From assembly GCA_026225395.1 (NCBI GenBank), contig JAMFSR010000015.1:1-64000 (forward strand): DNA of 64,000 nt, given 5' to 3'. The position numbers were made by a program, and so were the translations under genes. This document shows positions 45,633 to 55,900 of this stretch, piece after piece. How positions within the stretch are numbered: the stretch's first letter is position 1; each line of letters begins with the position of its first letter. Under the pieces are notes generated by a model. That model searched no databases, had not been told where the DNA came from, and worked only from the letters and a program-made list of their open reading frames with translations. This DNA comes from Granulicella sapmiensis. Its GTDB lineage: Bacteria; Acidobacteriota; Terriglobia; Terriglobales; Acidobacteriaceae.

Positions 45633-46556
45633 ATGCGTAATGTTTGGCGTTTGGGTATCGTGCTGGCGTTGGCCAGTGGGTTGGTGATGGCGCAGGAGCC
45701 GGTTTCGGCGGTGGGTACCAAGGCGCCGAAGGACGCGGCTTCTGTGGAAGTGCTTTGGCCGGGTGGGGCGCCGGGAGGGGTTGGGACGACCTATGATGAT
45801 GTGCCCAAGCTGTATTGCTATCCCGCTGCGGGCGATGGGCCGCATACGGCGGTGATTGTGCTGCCAGGAGGTGGGTATACCCACCTGGTGATGGAGCAGG
45901 AAGGTGCGGCCGAGGCGCGGTGGCTGAATCAGCATGGGGTGAGTGCGTACGTACTGGTGTACCGGCTGAGCCCGAGATATTTGTATCCGGCGGCCATGCA
46001 AGATGGATTGCAGGCTGTGCGATTTGTGCGGAGCCATGCGGCTGAGTGGAAGCTGCGGCCGGATGCGATTGGGGTTTGGGGATTTTCGGCCGGTGGGCAT
46101 CTGGCTGGGTATCTTGCAACCGTACAACCGATGGATGAGCCGAAGACGCTGCCGGATGGTGCGAAGAAGAAACTGAGCGCGCATCCAGATTTTGCGATTT
46201 TGAACTATGCGCGGTTGACGATCGATAAGAACATTCCGGGGACGTTTGGAATGGAGTCGATTACGGGGCCGAATGCTTCACAGGAGTTGATCGACGCGAT
46301 TTCGCCTGTGAAGCATGTGACGGCGGGGAGTTCGCCGAGCTTTATCTATGCGACGGAGTTTGATGAGAAGGTGAACTCGCTGAATGCGACGGCGTTTTAT
46401 GACGCGCTGCAGCGGGTGGGCGTGCCTGCGGAGCTGCATGTGTTTGAGCAGGGGCCGCATGGGACGCATATGGGTGTCGATCAACCGAAATTTCCGGAGC
46501 TGGCGGTATTTCCGGTGTTGCTGGAGAACTGGATGAAGGTGCATGGGTGGATGTAA
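45633..46556 (+). CDS. Secreted alpha/beta hydrolase (BD-FAE/acetyl-esterase-like)
   Basis: 307 residues with signal peptide (ALASGLVMAQEP). HGGG-like oxyanion region is VLPGGGYTHL; nucleophile elbow GFSAGGH; late acidic/His (EFDEKVN and HGTHMG). It resembles bifunctional acetylxylan/feruloyl esterases and endo-xylanase-annotated hydrolases. Fits plant-polysaccharide degradation with the SGNH enzyme. ATG follows GAGGG. Confidence 0.85.
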   Translation: MRNVWRLGIVLALASGLVMAQEPVSAVGTKAPKDAASVEVLWPGGAPGGVGTTYDDVPKLYCYPAAGDGPHTAVIVLPGGGYTHLVMEQEGAAEARWLNQHGVSAYVLVYRLSPRYLYPAAMQDGLQAVRFVRSHAAEWKLRPDAIGVWGFSAGGHLAGYLATVQPMDEPKTLPDGAKKKLSAHPDFAILNYARLTIDKNIPGTFGMESITGPNASQELIDAISPVKHVTAGSSPSFIYATEFDEKVNSLNATAFYDALQRVGVPAELHVFEQGPHGTHMGVDQPKFPELAVFPVLLENWMKVHGWM

Positions 46557-46575
46557 GGGGTGGTTATCGCGAAAG

Positions 46576-46598
46576 GCCCGGGGCTAAAGCCCCTTTTG
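46576..46598 (+). terminator. GGGGCTAAAGCCCC hairpin followed by TTTT
   Basis: A palindrome GGGGCTAAAGCCCC at 46580-46593 followed by TTTT, 24 bases after the esterase stop, reads as an intrinsic terminator; it is also one of two copies of a dispersed palindromic repeat. Confidence 0.6.
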
Positions 46599-46614
46599 CT
46601 GAGTGGCGTTATTC

Positions 46615-46632
46615 GTGGGGCTAAAGCCCCAC
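46615..46632. repeat. Second GGGGCTAAAGCCCC palindrome
   Basis: GTGGGGC-TAAA-GCCCCAC, a perfect 7-bp stem with a four-base loop, 22 bases after the first copy. The doublet has REP/BIME-like form. Confidence 0.7.
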
Positions 46633-46820
46633 GCTAATCCGAAATACTAGTTCTTCGATACGTAGAGCGTGATGGTTAGAAGGCGATGTCCCTACGAGGA
46701 GCCAGAAAGAAAAGCGTGCGTTTGCTGTCGTTCGCTACCGCAAACGAGACCCCACCCTGCCGCGCAAAAGCACGCGTTGAGGACGCGGAACTCAGAGGGA
46801 CGGGGGGCGCTCGGGAATCG
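46633..46820. other. Gene-free stretch with repeat remnant
   Basis: 188 bases between convergent genes. It includes GACCCCACCCTGCCGCGC (from 46750), related to the palindrome at 48103. No ORF is supported. Confidence 0.4.
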
Positions 46821-48023
46821 CTATTTGCCGGTGTAGTAGCCGTCGCGGGTTTGGATGACGATGGATTTGTCTTTGGCGCGGGAGCCGGTCAGGTCGAGGT
46901 CGATTTCGTGGTAGCCGTCTTTGGCGGCTTCGTCGGTAGGTGTGAAACCTAGACGGTATTGCGAGTGGAGTTCTTCGGCGATCTGAGTGTAGATCTGGTC
47001 GATGGGTTCATGTTTGGTGACTTCGAAGACGCGTCCGCCGGTTTCTCCGCACATGCGTTCCAGGACCTTTTTGCCATCGACGTAAGGCTTGTGGTCGGCG
47101 CCGGTGGGATGGTTGCCGGTGGGGTTTCCCTGACCTCCGCCGCTGCCACCGCCTGGATAACCGCCTCCTCCGGGGTATCCTCCACCGCCCGGGTAGCCAC
47201 CGCCTCCGGGATAGCCGCCACCACCGGGGTAGCCGCCGCTGCGGCGGTTGTTTTGATTCTGGTTATTGTTGCGATTATCGCGGTCGTCGCCTTTGTAGTA
47301 GATGGCATAGATGATGGTGTCGGCGCGCTGAGCGGCTTCCAGGGAGCTGGTAATGGATTCCTTGCTGTTGCGGTCGACGCCGTCGGTGAGGAGGATGAGG
47401 GCGCGGCGGCCGGGGTGTTTGGCGGTGATTTCGTCGGTGGAGAGGAAAACGGAATCGTAAAGCGCGGTGCCACCGTGGGCGGAGGGGTCGTCGCGGTCGC
47501 GCTGGGTCTGGTCGTTGTCGTTCTTCTGGACGGGCTGGAAGTTGGGGCTGGCTGTGTTGAGCTGCTTGAGGGCCTGCTGGAGTTTGGGGCGGGAGTCGGT
47601 GACGTCCTGCAGGAGCTCGACGGAGGCGGCAAACTGGACGACGAAGGCTTTGTCGGGCTGGCGCGTGGCGGTGCCGGGAGCGAGCATGGTGTCGAGGAAG
47701 CTGGTGCTGGCGGAGCGCTCGGCGTCGAGGACGGAGGACTGGGAGCGGCTGACGTCGACGAGGAGACCGAGGGTGAGGGGAACGTCGGTATCGTGGTCGA
47801 AGTAGCGGATGGTCTGGGGTTTTTTATTGACCTGGAGGTCGAAGTCGGACTTGGTGAGGTTGTTGAGGAGCGCGCCTTTTTTGTCGCGGACGAGGACGGG
47901 AAGGACGACGAGGTTGGTGTCTACGGAGAGGGTGTTGCCGGGGGTTTTGGGAGCGTCTGGCGTTTGTGCGGGGAGGGTTGTGGCTAGCGCGAGGGAGAGT
48001 GCAAAGGCGTGCAAGGGTCGCAT
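46821..48023 (-). CDS. VWFA-domain protein (acidobacterial type) with GYPGGG repeats
   Basis: 400 residues, signal peptide (LALATTLPAQ). A surface-type domain (LVVLPVLVRDKKGALLNNLTKSDFDL) leads to a von Willebrand A domain with MIDAS D90-x-S92-x-S94 (LVDVSRSQ) and ALILLTDGVD. Near residues 260-295 lie five tandem GYPGGG units plus a GSGGGQG end, a flexible insert before the C-terminal part. This matches the VWFA-related family found in many copies in Acidobacteria; function unknown. Confidence 0.87.
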   Translation of the reverse strand: MRPLHAFALSLALATTLPAQTPDAPKTPGNTLSVDTNLVVLPVLVRDKKGALLNNLTKSDFDLQVNKKPQTIRYFDHDTDVPLTLGLLVDVSRSQSSVLDAERSASTSFLDTMLAPGTATRQPDKAFVVQFAASVELLQDVTDSRPKLQQALKQLNTASPNFQPVQKNDNDQTQRDRDDPSAHGGTALYDSVFLSTDEITAKHPGRRALILLTDGVDRNSKESITSSLEAAQRADTIIYAIYYKGDDRDNRNNNQNQNNRRSGGYPGGGGYPGGGGYPGGGGYPGGGGYPGGGSGGGQGNPTGNHPTGADHKPYVDGKKVLERMCGETGGRVFEVTKHEPIDQIYTQIAEELHSQYRLGFTPTDEAAKDGYHEIDLDLTGSRAKDKSIVIQTRDGYYTGK

Positions 48024-48102
48024 GCTGGGTTAGACGGGGGTTGGGGGGTGGGGTTGCATTTTGTGGGGCTTCCAACGAAAGCGGTCGCGCGTCGCGCGAT
48101 AC

Positions 48103-48134
48103 CCCACCCTTTCGCAAAAGCGCGAAAGGATGGG
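48103..48134. repeat. Imperfect palindromic repeat near glmM
   Basis: Arms CCCACCCTTTCGC and GCGAAAGGATGGG pair at 12 of 13 positions around a six-base loop; CCACCCGGTGG follows at 48136-48146. It lies in the divergent region before glmM and resembles fragments at 46750 and within polA at 55020. Confidence 0.6.
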
Positions 48135-48211
48135 CCACCCGGTGGGAGCATGACGGTACGATCTCGAATAGCATCTGAAAGGATGAATCTGCGTTTGGAA
48201 AAGAGAGATTG

Positions 48212-49561
48212 ATGCGTAAGTTGTTTGGGACGGATGGGATACGGGCCGTGGCGGGCGAGGCTCCGCTGGATCGGCGGACGGTTTGGGCGGTGGGTGTGGC
48301 GCTGGCTACCACGCTGAAGGCTGCGGGCAAGCCGGTGCGCGTGGTGATGGGGATGGATACGCGGGAGAGTGGGCCGTGGATTGCCGCGGTGCTGGCGGCG
48401 GGCTTGCGTGAGGGTGGGGCTGTTGTGGAGAGTGCGGGGGTGATTACTACGCCGGCGATTGCGTTCCTGGCGCGGAAGCATGGGTTCAGTGCCGGGGTTG
48501 TGATTTCGGCTTCGCATAATCCGTGGAGGGACAACGGGATCAAGGTGTTTGGTGGAGATGGATTTAAGCTGCCGGATGCGGTGGAGATGGGGATTGAGGA
48601 AGAGATTGAAAAGCAGGTTTCAGGTTTTAGGGATCAGGTTTTAGGAGAGCCGGAGCTGCCGGAGGTGAATGAAGCTTTTCGGGCGGAGTATGTAAGGTTT
48701 TTGCTGGAGGCTGTGCCGGGGGTTTCGCTGGATAACCGGACGGTGGTGATCGATTGCGCCAATGGTGCTGCCAGCACTGTGGCCGTGCAGGTGTTTGAGG
48801 CTTTGCAAGGGACCGTGGAGGTGACGCATGCTTCGCCCAATGGAAGGAACATCAATGAGGGATGTGGGGCGCTGCATCCTGAGGTCGTGGCCGGTGAGGT
48901 GAAGAAGCTGGGGGCTTCGATGGGGTTCACGTTCGATGGAGATGCGGACCGAGCGCTGTTTGCCGATGAGCATGGGAACGTGGTGAATGGCGATGCGGTG
49001 ATGCTGGCCTGTGCGCGGGATTTGCAGGCGCGGGGTGGGCTGGCGGGCGATCTGGTGGTGGCTACTACGATGTCGAATATGGGTCTGGAGGCGGCGTTCA
49101 AGCGTAGCGGCATCCGGATGCTGCGGGCTCCGGTGGGTGACAAGTATGTGCTGGAAGAGATGAACAAATCCGGCGCGAGTTTAGGTGGCGAGCAGTCGGG
49201 GCACATTTTGTTTCCGGCTAAGGCTACGACCGGCGATGGGTTGCTGACGGCGCTGCTGGTGCTGGATGTGGTGCATCGGAGTGGAAAGACGCTGGGTGAG
49301 TTGATTGCGGATTTGAAGAACTTTCCGCAGGTGATTCTGAATGTGAAGGTGCGAGAGAAGAAACCGCTGGATTCCCTGCCGGTGGTGATGGCGTTGATTG
49401 CGGCGGCCGAGGAAGAACTTAAGGATTCGGGGCGGGTGGTGATTCGGTACTCCGGGACTGAGGCGCTGGCCCGGGTGATGATTGAGGCGGAGAGCGAAGA
49501 GGCCATGACGCGACATGCGCAGGCGATCGCGGGGGCGATTCGGGCGGAGTTGGGGGTGTAA
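48212..49561 (+). CDS. glmM: Phosphoglucosamine mutase
   Basis: 449 residues; converts glucosamine-6-phosphate to glucosamine-1-phosphate for cell-wall UDP-GlcNAc. Phosphoserine S101 (ISASHNPW), metal loop FDGDADRAL, sugar loop GGEQSGHI and phosphate-binding RYSGTE are intact. ATG 48212 follows AAGAGAG; the preceding TTG is less likely. Around 48614-48645 a duplicated CAGGTTTTAGG-like unit encodes QVSGFRDQVLGE in a variable loop, perhaps repeat-derived. Confidence 0.95.
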   Translation: MRKLFGTDGIRAVAGEAPLDRRTVWAVGVALATTLKAAGKPVRVVMGMDTRESGPWIAAVLAAGLREGGAVVESAGVITTPAIAFLARKHGFSAGVVISASHNPWRDNGIKVFGGDGFKLPDAVEMGIEEEIEKQVSGFRDQVLGEPELPEVNEAFRAEYVRFLLEAVPGVSLDNRTVVIDCANGAASTVAVQVFEALQGTVEVTHASPNGRNINEGCGALHPEVVAGEVKKLGASMGFTFDGDADRALFADEHGNVVNGDAVMLACARDLQARGGLAGDLVVATTMSNMGLEAAFKRSGIRMLRAPVGDKYVLEEMNKSGASLGGEQSGHILFPAKATTGDGLLTALLVLDVVHRSGKTLGELIADLKNFPQVILNVKVREKKPLDSLPVVMALIAAAEEELKDSGRVVIRYSGTEALARVMIEAESEEAMTRHAQAIAGAIRAELGV

Positions 49562-49563
49562 GG

Positions 49564-49598
49564 CAGAGTGTAGAGGATAGAGTGTAGAGGATAGAGTT
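49564..49598. repeat. AGAGTGTAGAGGATAG tandem repeat
   Basis: Two direct copies of AGAGTGTAGAGGAT directly after the glmM stop. Relatives occur inside polA (54815-54849) and queA (57358-57395). Confidence 0.75.
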
Positions 49599-49613
49599 TG
49601 TCTCCGGACACAT

Positions 49614-50669
49614 CTAATGGATTTCGGAGAGCAGCCCGCCGAGTAGAGTGACATCCACGGAGAAGTTTCGGCTCTTGAAGGGCAAAATGGCTTGCCAGCC
49701 GTTGTGGGCTACGCGTGGGTCGAAGCCGGGGACGATTTGTTCGTAGCGGACGACTCTTTCGCCCAGAGCTGTGGGAAAGAGTTCGTGATGGACGTTGGTT
49801 GGGAAAAGCTCAATCACGGAGTCTACTTTTTTGTTCAGCAACAGGAGACTGATGGCAGCGCCGTGGACGGCGATGACATGCTTGGCGTGTGCGCCTATGC
49901 CCAGCTGCTCGGCGATGGTGTAGTCCTCCGTGTAGATAGTCTTGTAACCGTAGCCGGCGGCGAGGGCTTCGACTTCGTCCTGATTGCCGAGGTTGCGGGG
50001 GGCGCGGCGGGCGAGGAAGATTTTGTCGAGGTTCAGGGTTGATGGGAAGTTGAATGCGTCGTAGGCGTGGGGCGCGAAGTTGATGCCGTTGCAGCCGAAA
50101 GTTTCAGGCAGGTCGAAGACAGAGAGACCACGGGTTCCGCGGAGCTTGATGATTTCTCCGGTGACGCGGCGGGATTCGGCGATGGGAACGATGTTGAAGG
50201 CTGCGAGGAGGTCGGCGAAGGCGCCTTTGGGCTGGCGCGAGAGCAGGAGGGTGATGTCTGAGCCGACGGCTGCTTTGGCGAGCAGGTAATAGGGGATGAT
50301 GTCGGTGAGCAGATGCGCGATGTTGTGCGGCTCAATGGCGCGCATGTCGAGCACAGGAGTGGAGAAGGTGACGGGCTTTGCCGAAGAGGAGCGAAGGTTT
50401 CGGGCTGTGAAGACGGCGTTGCGGGCGATGTTCCGGAGCGAGTTGTTGGGGGCCGATGCGGCTTCGAAGGCGGGCAGGGTTTCGAAGACCGTGGAGACTA
50501 CGATCTTGTCGAAGTAGACGGGGCGCATGGTAGGGACGGAGATGCTTTTCGCCTGGCCGGCTTCGACGTAGTGGAGGCCGACGTTAGAGATCGTCATGGG
50601 AGGAGCGTCGGTTTCGGAGAGAATTTTTACCGGCTTGAGTGAGTTGGTGGACGGCTGATTGGTCGTCAT
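49614..50669 (-). CDS. GT61-family glycosyltransferase
   Basis: 351 residues without signal peptide. NIAHLLTDIIPYYLLAKAA and VIAVHGAAISLLLLNK are the DUF563/GT61 signatures; IFLARRAPRNLGNQDEVEALA is also typical. GT61 enzymes add xylose or similar sugars; in bacteria they act on capsule or exopolysaccharide. No glycan cluster adjoins. Confidence 0.87.
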   Translation of the reverse strand: MTTNQPSTNSLKPVKILSETDAPPMTISNVGLHYVEAGQAKSISVPTMRPVYFDKIVVSTVFETLPAFEAASAPNNSLRNIARNAVFTARNLRSSSAKPVTFSTPVLDMRAIEPHNIAHLLTDIIPYYLLAKAAVGSDITLLLSRQPKGAFADLLAAFNIVPIAESRRVTGEIIKLRGTRGLSVFDLPETFGCNGINFAPHAYDAFNFPSTLNLDKIFLARRAPRNLGNQDEVEALAAGYGYKTIYTEDYTIAEQLGIGAHAKHVIAVHGAAISLLLLNKKVDSVIELFPTNVHHELFPTALGERVVRYEQIVPGFDPRVAHNGWQAILPFKSRNFSVDVTLLGGLLSEIH

Positions 50670-50777
50670 GGAGAAAGAGCCCCCTGGTTTTCTTCGATTG
50701 CTCAGCGAGTGGGCGCGTCGACGGCTTGCGGTAGGCGCGGGTGTCCCTGAGATGTGTGCTGGTGTGGCTAGGAATGA

Positions 50778-52865
50778 CTATATCTTGGCGGGATGGATCC
50801 AGAGGCGTGGGATGTTGATCAGCCGAAGCGTTGGGCTGGCGGGGGGCAGGATGTGGACCTTCGAGATGCCGCGCGAGGGCGCCAGAGGGTTTTGAGGGCC
50901 ACCGCTGTGTCCATGGCGGGCGATGTCGAGATCCATCATGGCGAGGATGCCGCCAACGATCTTTCCTTGCTCGGAGAAGACCGGTGCGGCTGTGGCGCTG
51001 ATCCAGAGATCGGATTGATCGGGGCGGCGAACTTTCAACTCTACAGCCGTAGAGCTTTCGCCGAGCCTTATGGCGCGAGACAACGGAAGATCAGGGACGG
51101 GAACGAGAATGCCAGCCCGGTTGAAGAGCTTCCAGGGAAAGGCGCTCCAGGTGGAACCGTGTGGGATGAGGCAGCCGAGGATCTGCTGAGCACGAGGGTT
51201 GGCGTTGGTCACGATTCCGGCGTGGTCCAACTGGACGAGGCCGGCTGGAGCAGTGTCGAAGACGGAACGGAGCATCGATTCGCTTTCCTTCAGGGTTTCA
51301 AGGACCTGCTTTTGGTCGTCGATGAACTCGATGCTGCCGTACCAACGGGTGATGTTTCCCGCGGCATCGCGATACGGCGTGGAGCGTGTACGCATCCAGT
51401 GCCAGACCTTGTCGGCGCCGAAGATGCGGAACTCCATGTCCATGCATTGTCCGGTACGGATGGCTTCGCTCCAGTGGATGCGGGCCTTCTCGACGTCGCG
51501 CGGGTCTACGGTGCTGAGCCAGCCATCGCCGGATGACTGCTCCAGGGTGAGACCGGTGACGGCTTGCCAACGCGAGCTGATGCTGAGGACTTTGCCGGTT
51601 GCGTCGGCCACCCAGGGGATGTTGGGGCTGAGGTCTACTGTGTTTTTGTAATGCTCCGAGGTGTGGCGAAGAGCGATTTCGCTTTGCTTGATGGCGGTGA
51701 TATCGACGAGCGAAATGGAGATGCCGACGATTTCATCTGCCTCGTCGCGGGCCGGCTGGTAGGAGGTGAGCAGGGTGAGGGCAGGGCTGCCTTCTATGGC
51801 TCCTGCGTGAGTCATTTCGACGGCGAGGGTGGCTTCTCCGGCGAGAGCGCGACGGAGGTAGGGCTCGGCGTTGAGGAATGTTTCGGGGAAGAGCTCCGCG
51901 ACGGTGCGACCGAGGTGGGCTTCGATGGGAAGGCCGTTGAAATCGGCCAGCTGCTGATTGATGTTGACGTGGCGGAGATCGCGATCGAGGAAGCAGAGAC
52001 CGACGGGTGCGCCGTTGTAGATGGCTCGCAACTGCGAGAGGCGATCCACGGGATTGGCTTCGAGGCCGATGGCGCTGGAGAGGGGAGTGCCAGAGAGGCT
52101 GGTGGCGCCTGGGAACTGTTGCGCGAGGAGTCGCGGCAGATCAGCGGCGGGAACTGCTTTGGAGTAGAGCCAGCCTTGACCGATGTGACAGCCCTGCCAT
52201 GTGAGGAGTTCGGCCTGACGAGGGTTTTCAATGCCCTCGCCGACGGTGCGGAGGCCGAGACTTTGACCGAGGCTGATGACGGCGGCGGTGATCTTGCGGC
52301 TGTCGCGGGATTCCACCATGGAGCGAACGAAGCTCATGTCGATTTTGAGCTCGTCGAAGGGCAGGGCCTGGAGATGCAGGAGGCTGGAGTAGCCGGTGCC
52401 GAAGTCGTCGAGCGAGAGGCGTATGCCAAGGGATTTGAGGTCGGCGGCGACGGCGGCGGCGAGGGAGAGGTCGTCGAGAAGGGCGCTTTCGGTGACTTCC
52501 ACGGTGAGACGACGGAGATCGAAGGCGGCTTCCTTCGCCAGGCGGGTGAAGAGCGCAGGGAGGGAGCGATCGTGAAGTTGCAACGGAGATACGTTGGCGG
52601 AGAAGCCGATTGTGCTGGGGATAGATTGCGCGGCTAGAAACGCCTGCGTGAGGATGCAGACGGTGAACTCGTTCATCAGGACATACTGTTCGATGAGCGG
52701 GATGAACTCCAGTGGTGGCACCAGGCCGAGTGTGGGATGGTGCCAGCGTGCCAGTATCTCAAAGCCTTCGAGCGCGCCGGAACGAAGATCAACAAGAGGC
52801 TGGAAGTAAGGGACGAACTCGCGGTTTTCAATTGCGTGGCGTATCTCGTTCTTAGCAAATGCCAT
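50778..52865 (-). CDS. N-terminal EAL phosphodiesterase with three PAS domains
   Basis: 695 residues, soluble. The EAL domain comes first (residues 10-245): EGFEILARW (EIL in place of EAL), NVSPLQL, EVTESALLDD, DDFGTGYSSL, ELKIDMSFV, GEGIE and IGQGW, so c-di-GMP hydrolysis is likely. Three PAS domains follow (LRAIYNGAPVGLCFLDRDLRH, YKNTVDLSPNIPWVADATGK, LRSVFDTAPAGLVQLDHAGI). EAL before PAS, without GGDEF, inverts the usual order. Confidence 0.88.
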   Translation of the reverse strand: MAFAKNEIRHAIENREFVPYFQPLVDLRSGALEGFEILARWHHPTLGLVPPLEFIPLIEQYVLMNEFTVCILTQAFLAAQSIPSTIGFSANVSPLQLHDRSLPALFTRLAKEAAFDLRRLTVEVTESALLDDLSLAAAVAADLKSLGIRLSLDDFGTGYSSLLHLQALPFDELKIDMSFVRSMVESRDSRKITAAVISLGQSLGLRTVGEGIENPRQAELLTWQGCHIGQGWLYSKAVPAADLPRLLAQQFPGATSLSGTPLSSAIGLEANPVDRLSQLRAIYNGAPVGLCFLDRDLRHVNINQQLADFNGLPIEAHLGRTVAELFPETFLNAEPYLRRALAGEATLAVEMTHAGAIEGSPALTLLTSYQPARDEADEIVGISISLVDITAIKQSEIALRHTSEHYKNTVDLSPNIPWVADATGKVLSISSRWQAVTGLTLEQSSGDGWLSTVDPRDVEKARIHWSEAIRTGQCMDMEFRIFGADKVWHWMRTRSTPYRDAAGNITRWYGSIEFIDDQKQVLETLKESESMLRSVFDTAPAGLVQLDHAGIVTNANPRAQQILGCLIPHGSTWSAFPWKLFNRAGILVPVPDLPLSRAIRLGESSTAVELKVRRPDQSDLWISATAAPVFSEQGKIVGGILAMMDLDIARHGHSGGPQNPLAPSRGISKVHILPPASPTLRLINIPRLWIHPAKI

Positions 52866-52992
52866 CGAGGGGCCCTGGGTGAGCGTAGTTCACCGTGGGG
52901 CTAACCCTATGCCTCGCCCGACACCGCGGCAATGACCCAATCGTCCGGTTTTGACAGGACGGAAGAGCCATGTGGGTTTTTGCTGGATGCGC

Positions 52993-55900
52993 TCATTTGA
53001 TGTCGCGCCAGTTATCGCCGAGGCCTACATCGGCAACGATGGGGATGGAGAAGGTGGCGGCGGATTCCATTTCGGTTTTGACCAGATGCTGCATCTCTTC
53101 GGCTTCTTCGGGGACTACGTCGAAGAGGAGTTCGTCGTGGACCTGGAGGGTCATGAGGGACCGCAGGTTGCGGGACTGCATGGCGGCGTCGATGCGGAGC
53201 ATGGCTATCTTGATGAGGTCGGCGGCGGTGCCCTGCAACGGGGTGTTGACGGCGGTGCGCTCGGCGAAGCCTCGCTGGTTGGGGTTGCGGGATTGGATGT
53301 CGGGGATGGGGCGGATGCGGCCGAAGGCGGTTTTGACGTATTGGTCGCGGCGGACTTGTTCGAGGGTGGATTCAATGAACGCAGCGACGCCCTTGTAGCG
53401 ATCGAAGTATTTTTCGATGTAGGCTTTGGCGATCTTTTGATCGATGCCCAGTTGCGCGGCGAGGCCGAAGGGGCTGATGCCATAGACGATGCCGAAGTTG
53501 ACGGCCTTGGCGCGGGCGCGGACTTCTTTGGACATGGTGGCGGGGTCTACTTCGAAGACCTCGGCGGCGGTGAGGGTGTGGATGTCTTTGCCGGTGCGGT
53601 AGGCGTCGAGCAGGAGTGGGTCCTGCGAGAAGTGGGCCATGAGGCGGAGCTCGATCTGCGAGTAGTCGGCGGACATGAGCTTGTTGCCGGGGGCGGCGAT
53701 GAAGGCGGCGCGGATTTCGCGACCGACGGCGGTGCGGATGGGGATGTTCTGCAGGTTGGGATTGGTGGAACTGAGGCGGCCGGTAGCGGTGCCTACCTGG
53801 TTGAAGGTGGTGTGGATGCGGCCCTGCGCGTCGGCTAGTTGGGGAAGCGCGTCGAGGTAGGTGCCTTTGAGCTTCTGGAGCTGGCGGTGCTCGATGACGA
53901 GAGCGGGGACTTCGTGTTCGGTGGCGAGGCCTTCGAGGACGTCGATGGCGGTGGAGATGGTCTTGCCCTTGCCGTACTTGATGGGCTGGGGAAGGCTCAT
54001 CTTGTTGAAGAGGACGTCACCTAGTTGCTTGGGGGAGTTGATGTTGAAGCGATTGCCGGACGAGGCGTAGATTTTTTCGGCGAGGTCGTCGATCTGGACG
54101 GCGAGGCGGGAGGATTGTTCGCGGAGGAGGTTGGAGTCGACGCGGACGCCGGATTGTTCCATGCGGAGGAGGACGGAGACGAGTGGGAGGTCGAGGTGGG
54201 TGTAGACGTCGAGTAGGGTGGATGTCTCGTTGAGTCCTGAGGCAGACGTGGCGGCATCTTCCCCGATCTCCAAGTGCGAGAGATCGGGGGCACCCGGATT
54301 CTCGCTGGGACGTTTGTCGGCGAAGAGCATTTCGGTGGTGATGGCGCCGCCGAGCTCGGGTGAGTCTTTGGGGATGGTGATGGCGCCGCCGAGCTCGGGT
54401 GAGTCTTTGGGGATGGTGGGGGCGGCGTGGGTTTCGTGGAGTTGGGTGGTGAAGGTGGTGGCGAGGCGGATGATGGCGGCGGCGGCTTCGGGGAGGCGCT
54501 TGGGGTCAGTGGGGTTTTCTTTGGTGGGTTGGTGGAGGAGTGCGCGGGAGGTGCTGCGGGCGGCGATGTCGATGAGGGTGTGTGAGGTGTGGGTAGGGTT
54601 GAGGAGGTAGCTCTGGAGCATGACATCGGTGATGGGGCCGCGGAGGGTGACGTTGTGCGGCTCGAGGGCGCGGAGGACGGCTTTGAGGTCGTGGACCAGC
54701 TTGGGGAGCGTGGGGTCTTCGAGGGCTTCGCGGAGGCCGGGGGTGTCGAGGCCGAGGCTGATGGCGTGGGTGGGGGCGACGGCGAGGCCGAGGAGGCAGG
54801 CGGGGTCGGAAGGCGAGAGTGTAGAGGATAGAGGATAGAGTTTAGAGACTTCAGGCTCGGGGGTGCCGAAGAGGGACATGGTTGTGGGGGCTTCGGGCTC
54901 GGGTTCAGCTTCGATGTCGGGTTCGGCGGCGATTTCTTCGGAGAGGGATTGGGCGGTGGCGGCGAGAGCTATGGCGAGACCACGGGCTTCTCTGGAAACC
55001 CCGATCTCCAAAAGCGAGAGACCCCACCCCAACGGGCCAAGAACGCCCGCCGGGGACCCCGGATCGGGGGCACCCGCATTTGTGGCGACACGCTGCGAGG
55101 AACCCACGATTGTGGCGGCTTGGGGGAGGACTGGTTCGGTTGAGTTTTGAGTTTTGAGTTGGGTAGTTGTGAGGGGTTCTGTGTCTGTAGAGGTTTGAGG
55201 GCTAGAGGAGTGAGGAGTGAGGGCGTTAGGGGTGGGGTTGCGGGCTTCGGTTAGGAGGTTTGCTAGGTCGGTTTCGGTGGCGTTGGTGGTGTAGGTGGTT
55301 GGGGTGGCGTCGATGTCGGGGGCTAGGTCTTTGAGGAGGGTGGTGAATTCGAGTTCGGTGAAGAGAGCGCGGCAGGCGGCGTTGTCTACCGGCTGGGTGC
55401 GCATGTCCGAGAGGGAGAACTCGATGGGGACGCTGGTGTGGATGGTGACGAGTTCTTTGCTGAGCAGGATGTTGTCGCGGTTGTTCTGGAGGGATTCGCG
55501 GTAGGTTTTCTTTTTGACTTCGGCGGCGCCGTCGAGAGCGCCTTCCACGGTGCCGAAGGTCTGGATGAGTTCGACCGAGCCCTTGTCGCCGATGCCGGGG
55601 GCGCCGGGGATGTTGTCGATGGCGTCGCCGCGGAGGGCCATGACGTCGATGACGCGCTCAGGGGGAACGCCGAGGACTTCTTCGACCTTGGCCGCGTTCA
55701 GGACGAGGTTGTCCTTGGTGGGGTTGAGGATGGAGACGTGCTCGTTGACGAGCTGCATCATGTCTTTGTCGGGCGAGACGACGTAGACATGGTGGCCGAG
55801 GGCGGAGATCTGGCAGGAGAGGGTGCCGATAACGTCATCGGCTTCATAGCCTTCGTAGTAGAGGATGGGGATGCGGAAGGCTTCGAGCGCGCGGCGGATG

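Noticed and set aside
47149..47235. CRISPR-like repeats
   Set aside because: The periodic sequence is the coding region for GYPGGG repeats, with no spacers.
52866..52992. c-di-GMP riboswitch before the EAL-PAS gene
   Set aside because: The leader does not match the GEMM consensus.
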